A DNA stretch of 64,000 nt, from NCBI RefSeq assembly GCF_011683915.1, contig NZ_JAAQPH010000001.1, positions 1 to 64,000 on the forward strand, in the 5' to 3' direction. The stretch comes from Pelagibius litoralis (GTDB taxonomy: Bacteria; Pseudomonadota; Alphaproteobacteria; Kiloniellales; Kiloniellaceae). How positions within the stretch are numbered: the first letter of the stretch is position 1; every line of letters begins with the position of its first letter. Below, piece by piece: positions 7,341-15,372 of this stretch. The position numbers and the translations under genes are program-made. The notes below the pieces were generated by a model. The model was not told the DNA's origin. It made no database searches and saw nothing but the letters and a program-made list of their open reading frames with translations.

Positions 7341-9329
7341 ATGACCATTGCAACCACGACAGCCAAGAGCCGCTATGCCGGTGACGGCACCACCACGAGC
7401 TTTCCCACCGGCTTTAAGTTTCTCGACAACGATCATTTGCGCGTGATCCTGCTGCAGAGTGACGGCGGCGAGAGCCTCTGGACCGAAGGCAGCGAATACA
7501 GCCTGAGCGGCGCCGGTGCGCCCGGCGGCGGCACCGTCACCGTGGCGACCAGCCCGAGCGACTACACGCCCCAGGTCGGCGAGACGCTGGTCATCAAGCT
7601 GGGCATCCGCGCCGAACAACAGACCGCCCTGCCGCTGGGCGGCGCCTTTCCCTCCACCGCCGTCGAAGGCATGGCCGACCTGGCCGCCCTGCGCGACCAG
7701 CAGATCGAAGAAGCGCTGAGTCGTGCCGTCAAGTTCAAGGAGACGACAGCGCTGGCGGACGTGGAATTCCCGGAGCCGGAAGCGGGGAAGCCGATTGCTT
7801 GGAACAGTACCGGCGATGGCCTGGAGAACCGGGCGCGGATCGGCAAATGGCAAGGGGATTGGGTGACCGCGACCGACTATGAAGCCCTGGATATCGTGAG
7901 GGTGACGCCCGGCAACGACATCTATGTTTGCGAGGTAGCGCATACCTCAGGCGTCTTTGCGACCGATCTGGCGGCAAATCGTTGGTTCCTGGCAATCAAT
8001 GTCCAGGATGTGGAAACGGCCGCGACCAATGCCTCGGCGTCCGCGAGTGCCGCCGACGCCGCGGCATCCAACGGTGCGAGCAGCGCCGCAGCGGCGGCAG
8101 CTTCCGAAACGGCAGCGGCTACGTCAGAAACCAACGCTGCGAGCAGCGCATCTGCTGCCGGCACCTCTGCCACCAACGCTGTAACTTCTGCAACAAGCGC
8201 CAGTGCTTCGCAGACGGCGGCCAGCACATCTGCCACCTCAGCCACTTCTTCCGCGTCTGCTGCATCAGGTAGCGCAGCTGCTTCAGAAACGGCTAGGGCC
8301 GCGGCAGTTGTTGCTAGGACCGGCGCGGAAACCGCTGAAACTGGCGCTGTAACGGCCAGGAATGCAGCAGAAGCTCTATATGGAAACTTGGCGGCAGTAG
8401 ACGCCGCGCGGGTTGCAGCAGAAGCGGCTCAAACAGCAGCGGCTACGTCAGAGACTAACGCGGCCAGTTCTGAAACTGCTGCCGCAGGGTCGGCAAGCTC
8501 GGCAGGTACATCGTCCACGTCTGCATCTGGTAGTGCCACGGCAGCTAGTAACTCCGCCGCAGCAGCATCCACTTCACAAACCGCAGCTTCGGCAAGCGCC
8601 ACCTCTGCAGGCACCTCGGCAACCAATGCCGCCTCCTCCGCGTCTTCGGCTGGTATCTCCGAGACGAATGCAGCAAATAGTGCCACAGCGGCGGACCTCT
8701 TCGCTATCCTGAACACCACAAGCGCCACGCCTAACGCGGTCGGCCTGGGTTCTAAGGTGTTCACGACGGCCGATGTGCGGTCCTTCGCGGTCGGCGGCTG
8801 GATCATAGTGGCTCAGGCAACGAATGCCGACAATTACATGATCGGTCAGGTGACCGCCTGGAATTCCGGCACGCAGCAGTTGACGGTCAACGTCACAAAC
8901 ATTGGTGGCACCGGAACCATTTCGAACTGGAATATTCAGGGTACCGGAATTCCAGGTATCCAGGGTGCTGCCGGCGACCAAGCCGTCATGTTTGCCGTAG
9001 GCGACGAAGTCACAGCGATCACAGCGGGAACGGGCAAGATCAGTTTTCGAATGCCGTTCGCCTACACTGTATCCGCGGTGCGGGCCAGCCTAAAAACCGC
9101 CTCGTCATCCGGCGTGGTGACAGTCGATATCAACGAGGCTGGCGTTTCAATTTTTGGTGCGCAAAAGCTCCAGATCGATCAGGACGAAACCACGAGCGTA
9201 ACGGCGGCGCTATCTCCGACAATCAATGATGCGACCCTAGCCGACGATGCCGAGATCACGGTTGATATCGATGCTGCCGGAACGGGCGCGGTCGGGCTGA
9301 AGGTGTCTCTGGTGGGGAGTCCGACCTGA
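7341..9329 (+). CDS. Phage tail fibre protein, T7 gp17-like N-terminus
   Basis: The protein has 662 residues from the ATG at 7341, which is preceded by CAGGAG. The N-terminal ~150 residues (SRYAGDGTTTSFPTGFKF, TVATSPSDYTP, GMADLAALRDQQIEEALSRA) match the virion-attachment domain of T7-type tail fibres. Residues ~225-455 are almost entirely Ala, Ser and Thr with AATSETNAASS-like heptads, the trimeric helical shaft seen in lambda Stf and related fibres. A collagen-like GTGIPGIQGAAGDQ stretch (~535) leads to a C-terminal beta-rich domain of ~110 residues that may be the trimerisation or receptor-binding tip. The last base of the stop codon is the first base of the next gene. The fibre would determine host range. 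Confidence 0.85.
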   Translation: MTIATTTAKSRYAGDGTTTSFPTGFKFLDNDHLRVILLQSDGGESLWTEGSEYSLSGAGAPGGGTVTVATSPSDYTPQVGETLVIKLGIRAEQQTALPLGGAFPSTAVEGMADLAALRDQQIEEALSRAVKFKETTALADVEFPEPEAGKPIAWNSTGDGLENRARIGKWQGDWVTATDYEALDIVRVTPGNDIYVCEVAHTSGVFATDLAANRWFLAINVQDVETAATNASASASAADAAASNGASSAAAAAASETAAATSETNAASSASAAGTSATNAVTSATSASASQTAASTSATSATSSASAASGSAAASETARAAAVVARTGAETAETGAVTARNAAEALYGNLAAVDAARVAAEAAQTAAATSETNAASSETAAAGSASSAGTSSTSASGSATAASNSAAAASTSQTAASASATSAGTSATNAASSASSAGISETNAANSATAADLFAILNTTSATPNAVGLGSKVFTTADVRSFAVGGWIIVAQATNADNYMIGQVTAWNSGTQQLTVNVTNIGGTGTISNWNIQGTGIPGIQGAAGDQAVMFAVGDEVTAITAGTGKISFRMPFAYTVSAVRASLKTASSSGVVTVDINEAGVSIFGAQKLQIDQDETTSVTAALSPTINDATLADDAEITVDIDAAGTGAVGLKVSLVGSPT

Positions 9330-10003
9330 TGCCGACATTGTTGAACCCGTCGCGGCTCCTTCCGCCAGCGCCTTTTCCCATCGTTGAGTCTGTGACGCCC
9401 ACCCAGTTTTCCAGCAACGCAAACAGTTTCAATGTCAATCTGCCGGAGATAGTCAACGCCGGAAACCTGTTGTGGCTTCACTTGACGGTTCTGAACACCG
9501 GGACGATTAGCGGACCGCTTGGTTGGAGCAACCTTCGAACGCCGTCGTCGATTAACATCTTCTCCGGTAAGGTTGCTGATGGGACCGAAGGCGGAACATC
9601 GGTAACTGTCAATAAAACTGGCACGGCGGACACCGCTGTTGCACAAGTTATTCAGGTTTCCAACTGGTCTGGAAACCTCTCGGACGTAGAGAGTGTTGCT
9701 GGCTCCACCTTGTTTAACACATCGTCATTCAATCCACCTAACTTAGTGCCAACATGGGGCGCGGCCAACACGCTTTGGATAGCGGCCTATTGGGCACAAT
9801 TTCAGGTGACATCCATCACTTCCTACCCGTCCGACACGATCAATCAAAACTACCAGAATGACGGAAGCGGAGGCGGTAGATGTGAGATTGCCAGCGCCAC
9901 AAGGGCGCTGAATGCGTCATCCTGGGACCCAGGGGCTTTCGTAGTATCAGGCCTCCAGAATTTCGCGGCAGCCTACACCTTTGCAATCAGGCCATTTATT
10001 TAG
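9329..10003 (+). CDS. Fibre-associated phage protein, putative receptor-binding or tip subunit
   Basis: This 224-residue protein is translationally coupled (TGATG) to the tail fibre. It is beta-rich with many Asn, Ser, Thr and aromatic residues (NANSFNVNLPEIVNAGNLLW, VIQVSNWSGNLSD, WGAANTLWIAAYWAQ, AAAYTFAIRPFI). This pattern occurs in phage tail-tip and receptor-binding jelly-roll domains from many tailed phages. Its base composition is lower in GC than the fibre gene's, as is usual for exchangeable host-range modules. The function is inferred from position and composition only; no catalytic motif was seen. Confidence 0.6.
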   Translation: MPTLLNPSRLLPPAPFPIVESVTPTQFSSNANSFNVNLPEIVNAGNLLWLHLTVLNTGTISGPLGWSNLRTPSSINIFSGKVADGTEGGTSVTVNKTGTADTAVAQVIQVSNWSGNLSDVESVAGSTLFNTSSFNPPNLVPTWGAANTLWIAAYWAQFQVTSITSYPSDTINQNYQNDGSGGGRCEIASATRALNASSWDPGAFVVSGLQNFAAAYTFAIRPFI

Positions 10004-10030
10004 TGGTCTTTCGTTGACCCACCACAAAAA

Positions 10031-10966
10031 TCATGCGGTTGCATAACCGAAGGCGCGCCTAATATCTGTACAAATCTGATCGATCTTCTCAGCCTCGTCG
10101 CCGGTCAACACTTGGCGGTAGCGTCCAATGCTGGACGCCGAGATCGGACCGCCGCTTAAGTCGGTTAGATAAGCGTTCCAACGTGTATGCTGAAAGATGC
10201 CATCATTTTCAGGATCGATGCGGCTCCGCCATCCCTCTTTGTCTCCTGGCTTCCCTGGCGGAAATGACAGATCACAGAACGCCGAAAGCTGATTGAGGAC
10301 GTTCTCGGTATCGCCGATCAACGCCTCATAGGATACAAAGAAAACACGATTTCTTAGATCGTGGCGATCTTCCTTTAAAGACCGCAGTACCGGCAGGTAA
10401 AACTGACGATAAGACGCACAAAGCCTCTCGATATCCCGGCCAACATCGGCCAAGAAACTGCGTTCGCCAGCTTGCCGATGCTTCTCACCCACTCTGATCA
10501 TTGACGCAATGGTGTCTTTCGGATCGCGGACAGAGATAACGAAGCGCGCGTTTGGCAAAAGGGTGGCGGCGTGTTGAAAATAGCTCGATAGTTCGGGGTT
10601 TTTCAAAACGAGGCAGGCAGGTCGGTCCAATCTGCGATGGGTTTCCGCGAGCAGGCGATCGATTATGTCTCTGGTAAAGGCAAGAAGCTCCTGCTGGCCA
10701 CCAAGGTAGTCATTGATGAATAGTTGGTCGCTTCCGGCGTACTGCGCATAGACGCCGATATGGCTGGTCAGATAGCGGCAGCCATGTACGAACGGGTTGG
10801 CTTGAGGGGAACTGCAAAGGATGTGCTGCAGCAGCGAAGTGCCGCTGCGCATAGCTCCTGCGACGAAGACGAGTTTGAAAGGCCCTGTGCTCACGCAGAG
10901 ATACTGCCGCCCGCTTATGGTTACCCGCAACCGGAAAAAGAACCAAATCTTTCCGAACTCCAGCAT
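10031..10966 (-). CDS. PAPS-dependent sulfotransferase (prophage cargo)
   Basis: The protein has 311 residues from the only early ATG (10966); the frame is open up to 11056 with TTG/GTG alternatives. The 5'-phosphosulfate loop is clear at residues ~36-44 (AGAMRSGTS). The 3'-phosphate-binding motif follows at ~141-155 (RFVISVRDPKDTIAS), with the Arg and Ser in the expected places. These define the sulfotransferase family, which transfers sulfate from PAPS to hydroxyl or amino groups; the acceptor cannot be told from sequence. It sits on the minus strand between the fibre genes and the lysis-type cassette, with AT-richer codons than the host genes. An inferred role would be modification of a surface polymer by the lysogen. 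Confidence 0.85.
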   Translation of the reverse strand: MLEFGKIWFFFRLRVTISGRQYLCVSTGPFKLVFVAGAMRSGTSLLQHILCSSPQANPFVHGCRYLTSHIGVYAQYAGSDQLFINDYLGGQQELLAFTRDIIDRLLAETHRRLDRPACLVLKNPELSSYFQHAATLLPNARFVISVRDPKDTIASMIRVGEKHRQAGERSFLADVGRDIERLCASYRQFYLPVLRSLKEDRHDLRNRVFFVSYEALIGDTENVLNQLSAFCDLSFPPGKPGDKEGWRSRIDPENDGIFQHTRWNAYLTDLSGGPISASSIGRYRQVLTGDEAEKIDQICTDIRRAFGYATA

Positions 10967-11039
10967 ATAGCGAACCGGCGCCACAGAAGCGGCGGGTATC
11001 CGGGCTTTTCGGCCTGATCCCTGAACCAAGGATTTCACT

Positions 11040-11363
11040 ATGTCAACCTTCACCAAGGCGGCGCTGCTGGCGCTTGCCTGCTTCGTCGTGTCCGGGGCCT
11101 GGATGCCGGACCCGGCTCTCGCCCAGGGGTCTCACTGCGGCCCTCGGGACGCACTGGTCGATGCCCTGAGTGAGGGCTACCAGGAAAGTCCGGTCAGCCG
11201 GGGCGTGACCTCCACCGGGGCGCTGCTGGAGATCTTCGCCGGGCCATCCGGATCCTGGTCGATCCTGGTGACGGTGCCGGGTGGTCCGACCTGTCTGGTT
11301 TCTTCGGGGGAGGGGTGGCGCCGCCTGCCGTTGGCCGGCGAAGACCATGATCCGGCAGTGTGA
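11040..11363 (+). CDS. Small exported protein of unknown function
   Basis: The 107-residue protein has a classic signal peptide (KAALLALACFVVSGAW, cleavage after ALA near residue 29) and a well-placed AAGGA site. The mature part contains two cysteines (HCGPRDAL and PTCLV) that could form a disulfide, and a compact LLEIFAGPSGSWSILVTVPGG core. Similar small periplasmic proteins occur both in alphaproteobacterial chromosomes and in their prophages, and I do not know a function. It is coupled by TGATG to the coiled-coil membrane protein downstream, so it may belong to the lysis cassette. Confidence 0.65.
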   Translation: MSTFTKAALLALACFVVSGAWMPDPALAQGSHCGPRDALVDALSEGYQESPVSRGVTSTGALLEIFAGPSGSWSILVTVPGGPTCLVSSGEGWRRLPLAGEDHDPAV

Positions 11364-11626
11364 TGGCCTGGATGGATCGTATGGCCGAAGACCGCATCGC
11401 CCGCGAGCAGGCCAGCGCGGCGAACCACAAGATCGATGCGCATGAGGATCGTTGCAGCGAGCGCTGGCGCGAGGCGCGCGACGAGATGAAGGATCTGCGC
11501 CAGCGCATCTTCGACACCCGTGTCTCCATGGAGCAGGGGCATCGCCGCCTGACCGGCTGGATCATTGGCGGGCAGGGCAGCGTGATTCTGCTGCTCGGCG
11601 GCTTTCTGATCTCCAAACTGATTTAG
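11363..11626 (+). CDS. XhlA-like coiled-coil membrane protein (lysis cassette)
   Basis: The protein has 87 residues from the ATG overlapping the previous stop. Residues 1-60 are a charged amphipathic helix (HEDRCSERWREARDEMKDLR, then QRIFDTRVSMEQGHRR), and residues 62-85 form a single transmembrane segment (LTGWIIGGQGSVILLLGGFL). An N-terminal coiled coil followed by one C-terminal membrane span is the layout of haemolysin XhlA-type phage proteins, which help holins. It lies directly before a holin-like peptide, in keeping with host lysis. The assignment is by architecture. Confidence 0.6.
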   Translation: MAWMDRMAEDRIAREQASAANHKIDAHEDRCSERWREARDEMKDLRQRIFDTRVSMEQGHRRLTGWIIGGQGSVILLLGGFLISKLI

Positions 11627-11672
11627 CAGACTCCTTCCTCCATCCCCTTTCAAAATACTTCAGGAGACAAGC

Positions 11673-11834
11673 ATGTTCACTGCCTATGACAAGGCGGCGG
11701 CGGCGGCTATTGGTGCGGCCGTTACCTCTGTTATCGCTGCCGTTACGACACTCGACCCCGATGTGGTCGGTGCCGCCGGTACCCTGGTCACCGCCGGGCT
11801 GGTCTGGCTCGTCCCCAACAAGACTGCGGAGTAG
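11673..11834 (+). CDS. Small holin-like membrane protein
   Basis: A 53-residue open frame begins at an ATG with an AGGAG site 6 bases upstream. It reads MFTAYDKAAAAAIGAAVTSV, continues with a short LDPDVVGAAG turn, and has a second hydrophobic segment (TLVTAGLVWLVPNK). Two short membrane helices, small size and position between the XhlA-like protein and a lipoprotein fit a phage holin that permits endolysin escape. Proteins with this start pattern are frequent in alphaproteobacterial prophages. No endolysin gene is visible next to it. Confidence 0.7.
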   Translation: MFTAYDKAAAAAIGAAVTSVIAAVTTLDPDVVGAAGTLVTAGLVWLVPNKTAE

Positions 11835-11839
11835 CGCTC

Positions 11840-12304
11840 ATGCGATCTGTTCTCCCCATGGCCGGCCTGCTAGCGGTACTTCTGCTTTCTGCCTGCTCGA
11901 CCTTCGGCCCGACCGGCCAGCAATCGCTTGAACCGGAAGCGCGGCCGTCAGGGACCGAGGCTTCCTATTCGCCTTTCAACTGGTCGCCGCCGAATTATGC
12001 CGGCATGACGGCCGGACGCATTATCTATCCGGGCCGGGACGGCGGGGCACCAGTGGTGGCGGAGTGGATTTCCGGTAAGGAAGCGGAAGGCGCTAGCATC
12101 ACCTTCACCACGCCGAATGGAAATGTTATCAGCTACAGTGCTCAGGGTCTGAGAGGTTTCGAGGGGCAGCTGGCGCGAGCCCAGGTGGAGAGCGACCTAG
12201 CGGCACAGCTTTCGGATCTCTGGGCGAATGTGACACCGGAAATCAAGTCCGGCCTGGTGGATGCCGTCTGCCTTTATGTGACCAAAGCGCCCTGCGGCGG
12301 TTAG
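11840..12304 (+). CDS. Prophage-encoded lipoprotein
   Basis: This 154-residue protein has a lipoprotein signal (MAGLLAVLLLSAC; lipobox LSAC with Cys near residue 19), so it is predicted to be acylated and membrane-anchored. The mature part is beta-rich in the middle (GRIIYPGRDGGAPVVAEW, ITFTTPNGNVISY) and ends with a helical region and two further cysteines (DAVCLYV, APCGG). It starts 6 bases after the holin-like gene. A role as outer-membrane partner in lysis (spanin-like) or as a surface exclusion lipoprotein is possible, but neither is shown by the sequence. Confidence 0.65.
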   Translation: MRSVLPMAGLLAVLLLSACSTFGPTGQQSLEPEARPSGTEASYSPFNWSPPNYAGMTAGRIIYPGRDGGAPVVAEWISGKEAEGASITFTTPNGNVISYSAQGLRGFEGQLARAQVESDLAAQLSDLWANVTPEIKSGLVDAVCLYVTKAPCGG

Positions 12305-12501
12305 CGCTGGGGCTGTCAGTCCTGACCTTGGAGAACTGCGATGGTTTGGCTGTCGGGGGTGTGGTCGAACAGATGCACTATATGGTTTGTTTCTCGTCTG
12401 GTTCACCATGGGTTAGGATGCCACCCAATTTAAAACTCGCAATGCGTTTTGCTTAGCGGGCGACAAGGTACATTCCAACTGCAAAAGACCGGTTCATAGG
12501 C

Positions 12502-13030
12502 GTGATCATTTCACACAGTCACCGCTTCATTTTTCTCAAGACACGAAAGACTGCAGGCACAAGCGTCGAGCTATCTCTCAGCCGCTATTGCGATGGTCTG
12601 GACATTATCACGCCAGTGACGGCAGAGGATGAAGCCAGCCGTTTAGCCGCTGGGTGAGGGGTGGCGCGCAACTTTGCTCTGGCGCAAGAGTGATGGCCGA
12701 AGGAGCGGAAACTTCGAAGCGTTCCTTGACAGCGGTATTCCTCAGGCCGATCGGAACGCTAATGTGTACATGGACGGCCAGGAGCTTGCGGTGGATGTTG
12801 TCATCGACCATGCGCGACTGGCGACCAATCTTGCTGAGGTCTGCAAGACGCTCTCGATACCCTTCGATGGCTGGTTGCCAAGAGCGAAAGGGGGAGTTCC
12901 ACGCGACGAAGAGATCAACATGACAGACGCGCTGCGGAATCGGATTGAGACTACCTTCGATCTGGAACTGCGGACCTATAACCGTGCCGCCTCGGGAGAG
13001 TTCCTGAAGCTGCTCCAAGAGCCCAGATGA
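12502..13030 (+). pseudogene. Degenerate sulfotransferase family gene
   Basis: An N-terminal fragment begins at a GTG at 12502 and reads VIISHSHRFIFLKTRKTAGT, then SVELSLSRYC; this is the PAPS-loop start of the Sulfotransfer_2-type family. It stops at 12655. A second frame from about 12674 to 13030 carries the family's C-terminal part (IPFDGWLPRAKGG, then a helical tail to LLQEPR). The two parts are in different frames and the usual middle of roughly 100 or more residues is missing, so a deletion with frameshift has inactivated the gene. The 197 bases before it (12305-12501) hold nothing recognisable. It belongs to a different sulfotransferase subfamily from the intact gene at 10031. Confidence 0.7.
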
Positions 13031-13122
13031 AGATTTCGGACACACACAAAACGTGAATATACAGCGTGGGGTTTGTGCCGTTCTCGCGGTGCTTCTCCAG
13101 GTTTTCTTCCTGAGACCCCACT

Positions 13123-13150
13123 TTGCGCTTGCGCTGGTCCACTGTAAGAC
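13123..13150 (+). promoter_or_regulatory. Possible promoter of tRNA-Ser
   Basis: TTGCGC (13123-13128) and TAAGAC (13145-13150), separated by 16 bases, lie 28 bases before the mature tRNA start. The fit to sigma-70 boxes is moderate. Confidence 0.35.
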
Positions 13151-13178
13151 GTTAGGAAATCAGCCGCTTTCCCGGTAC

Positions 13179-13271
13179 GGACAGGTGGCCGAGTGGCTGA
13201 AGGCGCTCCCCTGCTAAGGGAGTATGTGGTGATGAGCTGCATCGAGGGTTCGAATCCCTCCCTGTCCGCCA
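13179..13271 (+). tRNA. tRNA-Ser (anticodon GCU)
   Basis: The acceptor stem GGACAGG/CCTGTCC pairs perfectly (13179-13185 with 13261-13267) and the CCA end is encoded (13269-13271). The anticodon arm CTCCC-CTGCTAA-GGGAG gives anticodon GCT, read as GCU, which decodes AGC/AGU. The T arm (GAGGG-TTCGAAT-CCCTC) is canonical, and a long variable arm of the class II type lies between, as expected for serine. It lies immediately right of the prophage remnants. A weak hairpin with four T residues at 13325-13346 may end the transcript. Confidence 0.97.
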
Positions 13272-13767
13272 ATTCTCCTTAACGGGGAACCCGATGATGG
13301 ACACCCGGCGTGTTTTGAACCCTGGGCTCCGGGGAGCCGCCGGTTTTCTCCGATAAAGTGCAAGTGACAGTCATCCAATGATATCGCCGGTTTGGTGAAA
13401 TCTTCATGCCCTTAACCGTTGATTAACCTTGATCCGGCTTGATTGGCGGAGGTTTCGGGCCGTTTCACGATGTCTTAGGACTCGGCGTTCATACTTGTCG
13501 AAACCTTGCGGTGCGGATAGCTTACCTTTGCTGTTTCAGATGCACAGTTCTGCGCCTTCCCGGCGCGAATTGGGGGAACTCGGTAAGTAATCAAGAGAGT
13601 TTGTTCGCAACCGCTTTTAGCAGATGCGGCGACGGCATTGATGATGCTGGGATTTCCGCCTGTGGTGGCTGAGCATGAGCTTTGCCAGAATGGGTGCCCT
13701 GTAGCCGATGTCACCGTCAATCGCCCGGATTATGCGGGCAGAATGATAGGGGAGGACGGTCCACAGT
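13272..13767. other. Long intergenic region before the M23 peptidase gene
   Basis: No supported gene is present; short frames here lack family-like sequence. The recognisable items are a possible tRNA terminator hairpin (GGCTC/GAGCC, 13325-13338, then TTTT) and a CtrA-type site at 13412-13427. The remaining ~340 bases are probably leader and promoter DNA for the peptidase-bactofilin pair. Confidence 0.4.
13412..13427 (+). promoter_or_regulatory. Candidate CtrA binding site
   Basis: TTAA-N7-TTAAC is matched exactly: TTAA at 13412-13415, seven bases (CCGTTGA), TTAAC at 13423-13427. CtrA is the alphaproteobacterial cell-cycle and motility regulator. The only genes downstream on this strand are the M23 peptidase and bactofilin, 340 bases away. 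A chance match is possible. Confidence 0.45.
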
Positions 13768-15372
13768 ATGTGGAAGGACTTGAAAGGCCGGATCACCAAC
13801 CGACTGGATCAAGTATTCGTCGCCCGCGAGCTGATTCTCCGGGCGAACGACCGTGTGACCGTTCTGCGATTGCCAGTTCGGGCTCAGAAATTATGCCTTC
13901 TCGGTGCTTCCTTTTTATTCGGCTGGACGGTTCTCGCAAGTGGCGGGGTCGTTGTTCAAGAGTGGATTATTTCTGGCAAGGATCGCGAGATTGAGCAGCA
14001 CAAGCTTGATTACTTTGATCTATTGAGCGAAGTCACCGAGTACCATGAGCAGTTTGCTCAGATCACACGCAATCTGGAAGACAACCAGGCCTTCTTGTTA
14101 TCGGTGTTGAAAGACGGGGCAGAGGCCGACGTCGAGATTTCCGCTATCGAAGATCAGTTGAAAGGTAGCGAAACTGAGCAGGAAAGGGTCGTGGTTGCGA
14201 GCGACGGCCTGAGGACCAAGTTGAAGCGCTTTGAGAGCGATCTCCAGGAGATCGTGGGCCGCAACATGGAACTCCGCGATCAGGTCCAGAGCATGCGGAC
14301 GGTCCTTTCAGACGCCCAGGCAGAAAAGGTGAGGGTTGCAGAGGCCCGCATAAAACTCGGCCAGAAACTTCAGCAGATTGAGACAGAACTCGCCGCGATG
14401 GCTGCTGCGAAGCGGCAATTGGAGATCACAGTCACTGATCTGCAGACCGATATTGCCACCGCGCGCGAAAGATGGGCTGCTTCGGAGACCGTCGGTCAGG
14501 ATCTGCGCCAGGAAGTTCTCGTCCTCGAGTCCCAGTTGGAGCAGACCGCCGGCCGGCGAAACGATCTGCAAAGGCAGATTGCTGCTCTTGAAGAATCATT
14601 GGGCAACGCGATGCATCGCGGGGACGGATTGCAGACCGACAAGCAGGGGCTGCAGGCTGAGGTCACCGGAATGCGTCAACGCATGACCGACATGAGAATG
14701 GCCCAGCGTAACATCGTGCAGAGACTGCGCGAGCGCACAGAGTTGAGCGTCGACAGCATTGAGCGGACCGTCGCAATGACCGGACTCAAGCTGGACGATT
14801 TGCTGGCGGGTATTGAAGAAAGCGGCGTCGCTCAGGGCGGTCCCTTTGTCGCCGGCGACTATACCGGCGATTTCAACGGTGATTCGGAGCTGGAGATCGC
14901 ACTGTCATTGCTGGATCTCAGGCTAAGCCGCTGGAACGCTTTGCAGAAAGTCATGCGCACGCTGCCGTTGACGGTTCCTTTGGAGCAGTACTCGCTCAGC
15001 AGCAAGTACGGAAAGCGCAAGGATCCGCTTAACGGCCGTATTGCCAACCATCGTGGGCTCGACTTTCGTGCGCCCATGAAGACGCCGGTTTTTGCGACCG
15101 CACCCGGAACTGTGACCTATGCCGGTTGGAGCGGACCCTTTGGCCGGATGGTCGAAATCGACCATGGCCACGGCATCCGCACCCGCTATGCGCACCTTAA
15201 AAAGATCCTTGTCAAATCCGGACAGTCGGTAGCTAATCGCGAGAAGATTGGGCAGGTAGGTTCTTCCGGACGCAGTACCGGCCCTCATTTGCACTACGAA
15301 GTGCGTTATAACGGTGTTCCACTCAATCCCATGAAGTTCTTGACGGCAGGCAAGCATGTTTTCAAAGACTAA
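13768..15372 (+). CDS. Membrane-anchored M23 (LytM-type) peptidoglycan endopeptidase
   Basis: This 534-residue protein has a short cytoplasmic part, one membrane span (~41-63) and a very long periplasmic coiled coil (~70-330). A C-terminal M23 domain carries all zinc ligands: His428 and Asp432 in NHRGLDF, and the HxH of GPHLHYEV (His507, His509). DHGHGIRTRYAH is also present. The enzyme should cut peptide cross-links in peptidoglycan. The coiled coil resembles that of MepM/EnvC-type regulators and could place or activate the enzyme. The gene overlaps the bactofilin gene by 17 bases, so the two are coupled. Bactofilin-M23 pairs are known to shape cells, stalks and buds in several bacteria. An exact CtrA-type site lies upstream. 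Confidence 0.9.
   Translation: MWKDLKGRITNRLDQVFVARELILRANDRVTVLRLPVRAQKLCLLGASFLFGWTVLASGGVVVQEWIISGKDREIEQHKLDYFDLLSEVTEYHEQFAQITRNLEDNQAFLLSVLKDGAEADVEISAIEDQLKGSETEQERVVVASDGLRTKLKRFESDLQEIVGRNMELRDQVQSMRTVLSDAQAEKVRVAEARIKLGQKLQQIETELAAMAAAKRQLEITVTDLQTDIATARERWAASETVGQDLRQEVLVLESQLEQTAGRRNDLQRQIAALEESLGNAMHRGDGLQTDKQGLQAEVTGMRQRMTDMRMAQRNIVQRLRERTELSVDSIERTVAMTGLKLDDLLAGIEESGVAQGGPFVAGDYTGDFNGDSELEIALSLLDLRLSRWNALQKVMRTLPLTVPLEQYSLSSKYGKRKDPLNGRIANHRGLDFRAPMKTPVFATAPGTVTYAGWSGPFGRMVEIDHGHGIRTRYAHLKKILVKSGQSVANREKIGQVGSSGRSTGPHLHYEVRYNGVPLNPMKFLTAGKHVFKD

Noticed and set aside
13179-13271. tRNA-Ser as the prophage attachment site
   Set aside because: The phage genes lie on the 5' side of the tRNA and no repeat of its 3' end is visible elsewhere in the window, so this is left as a question only.
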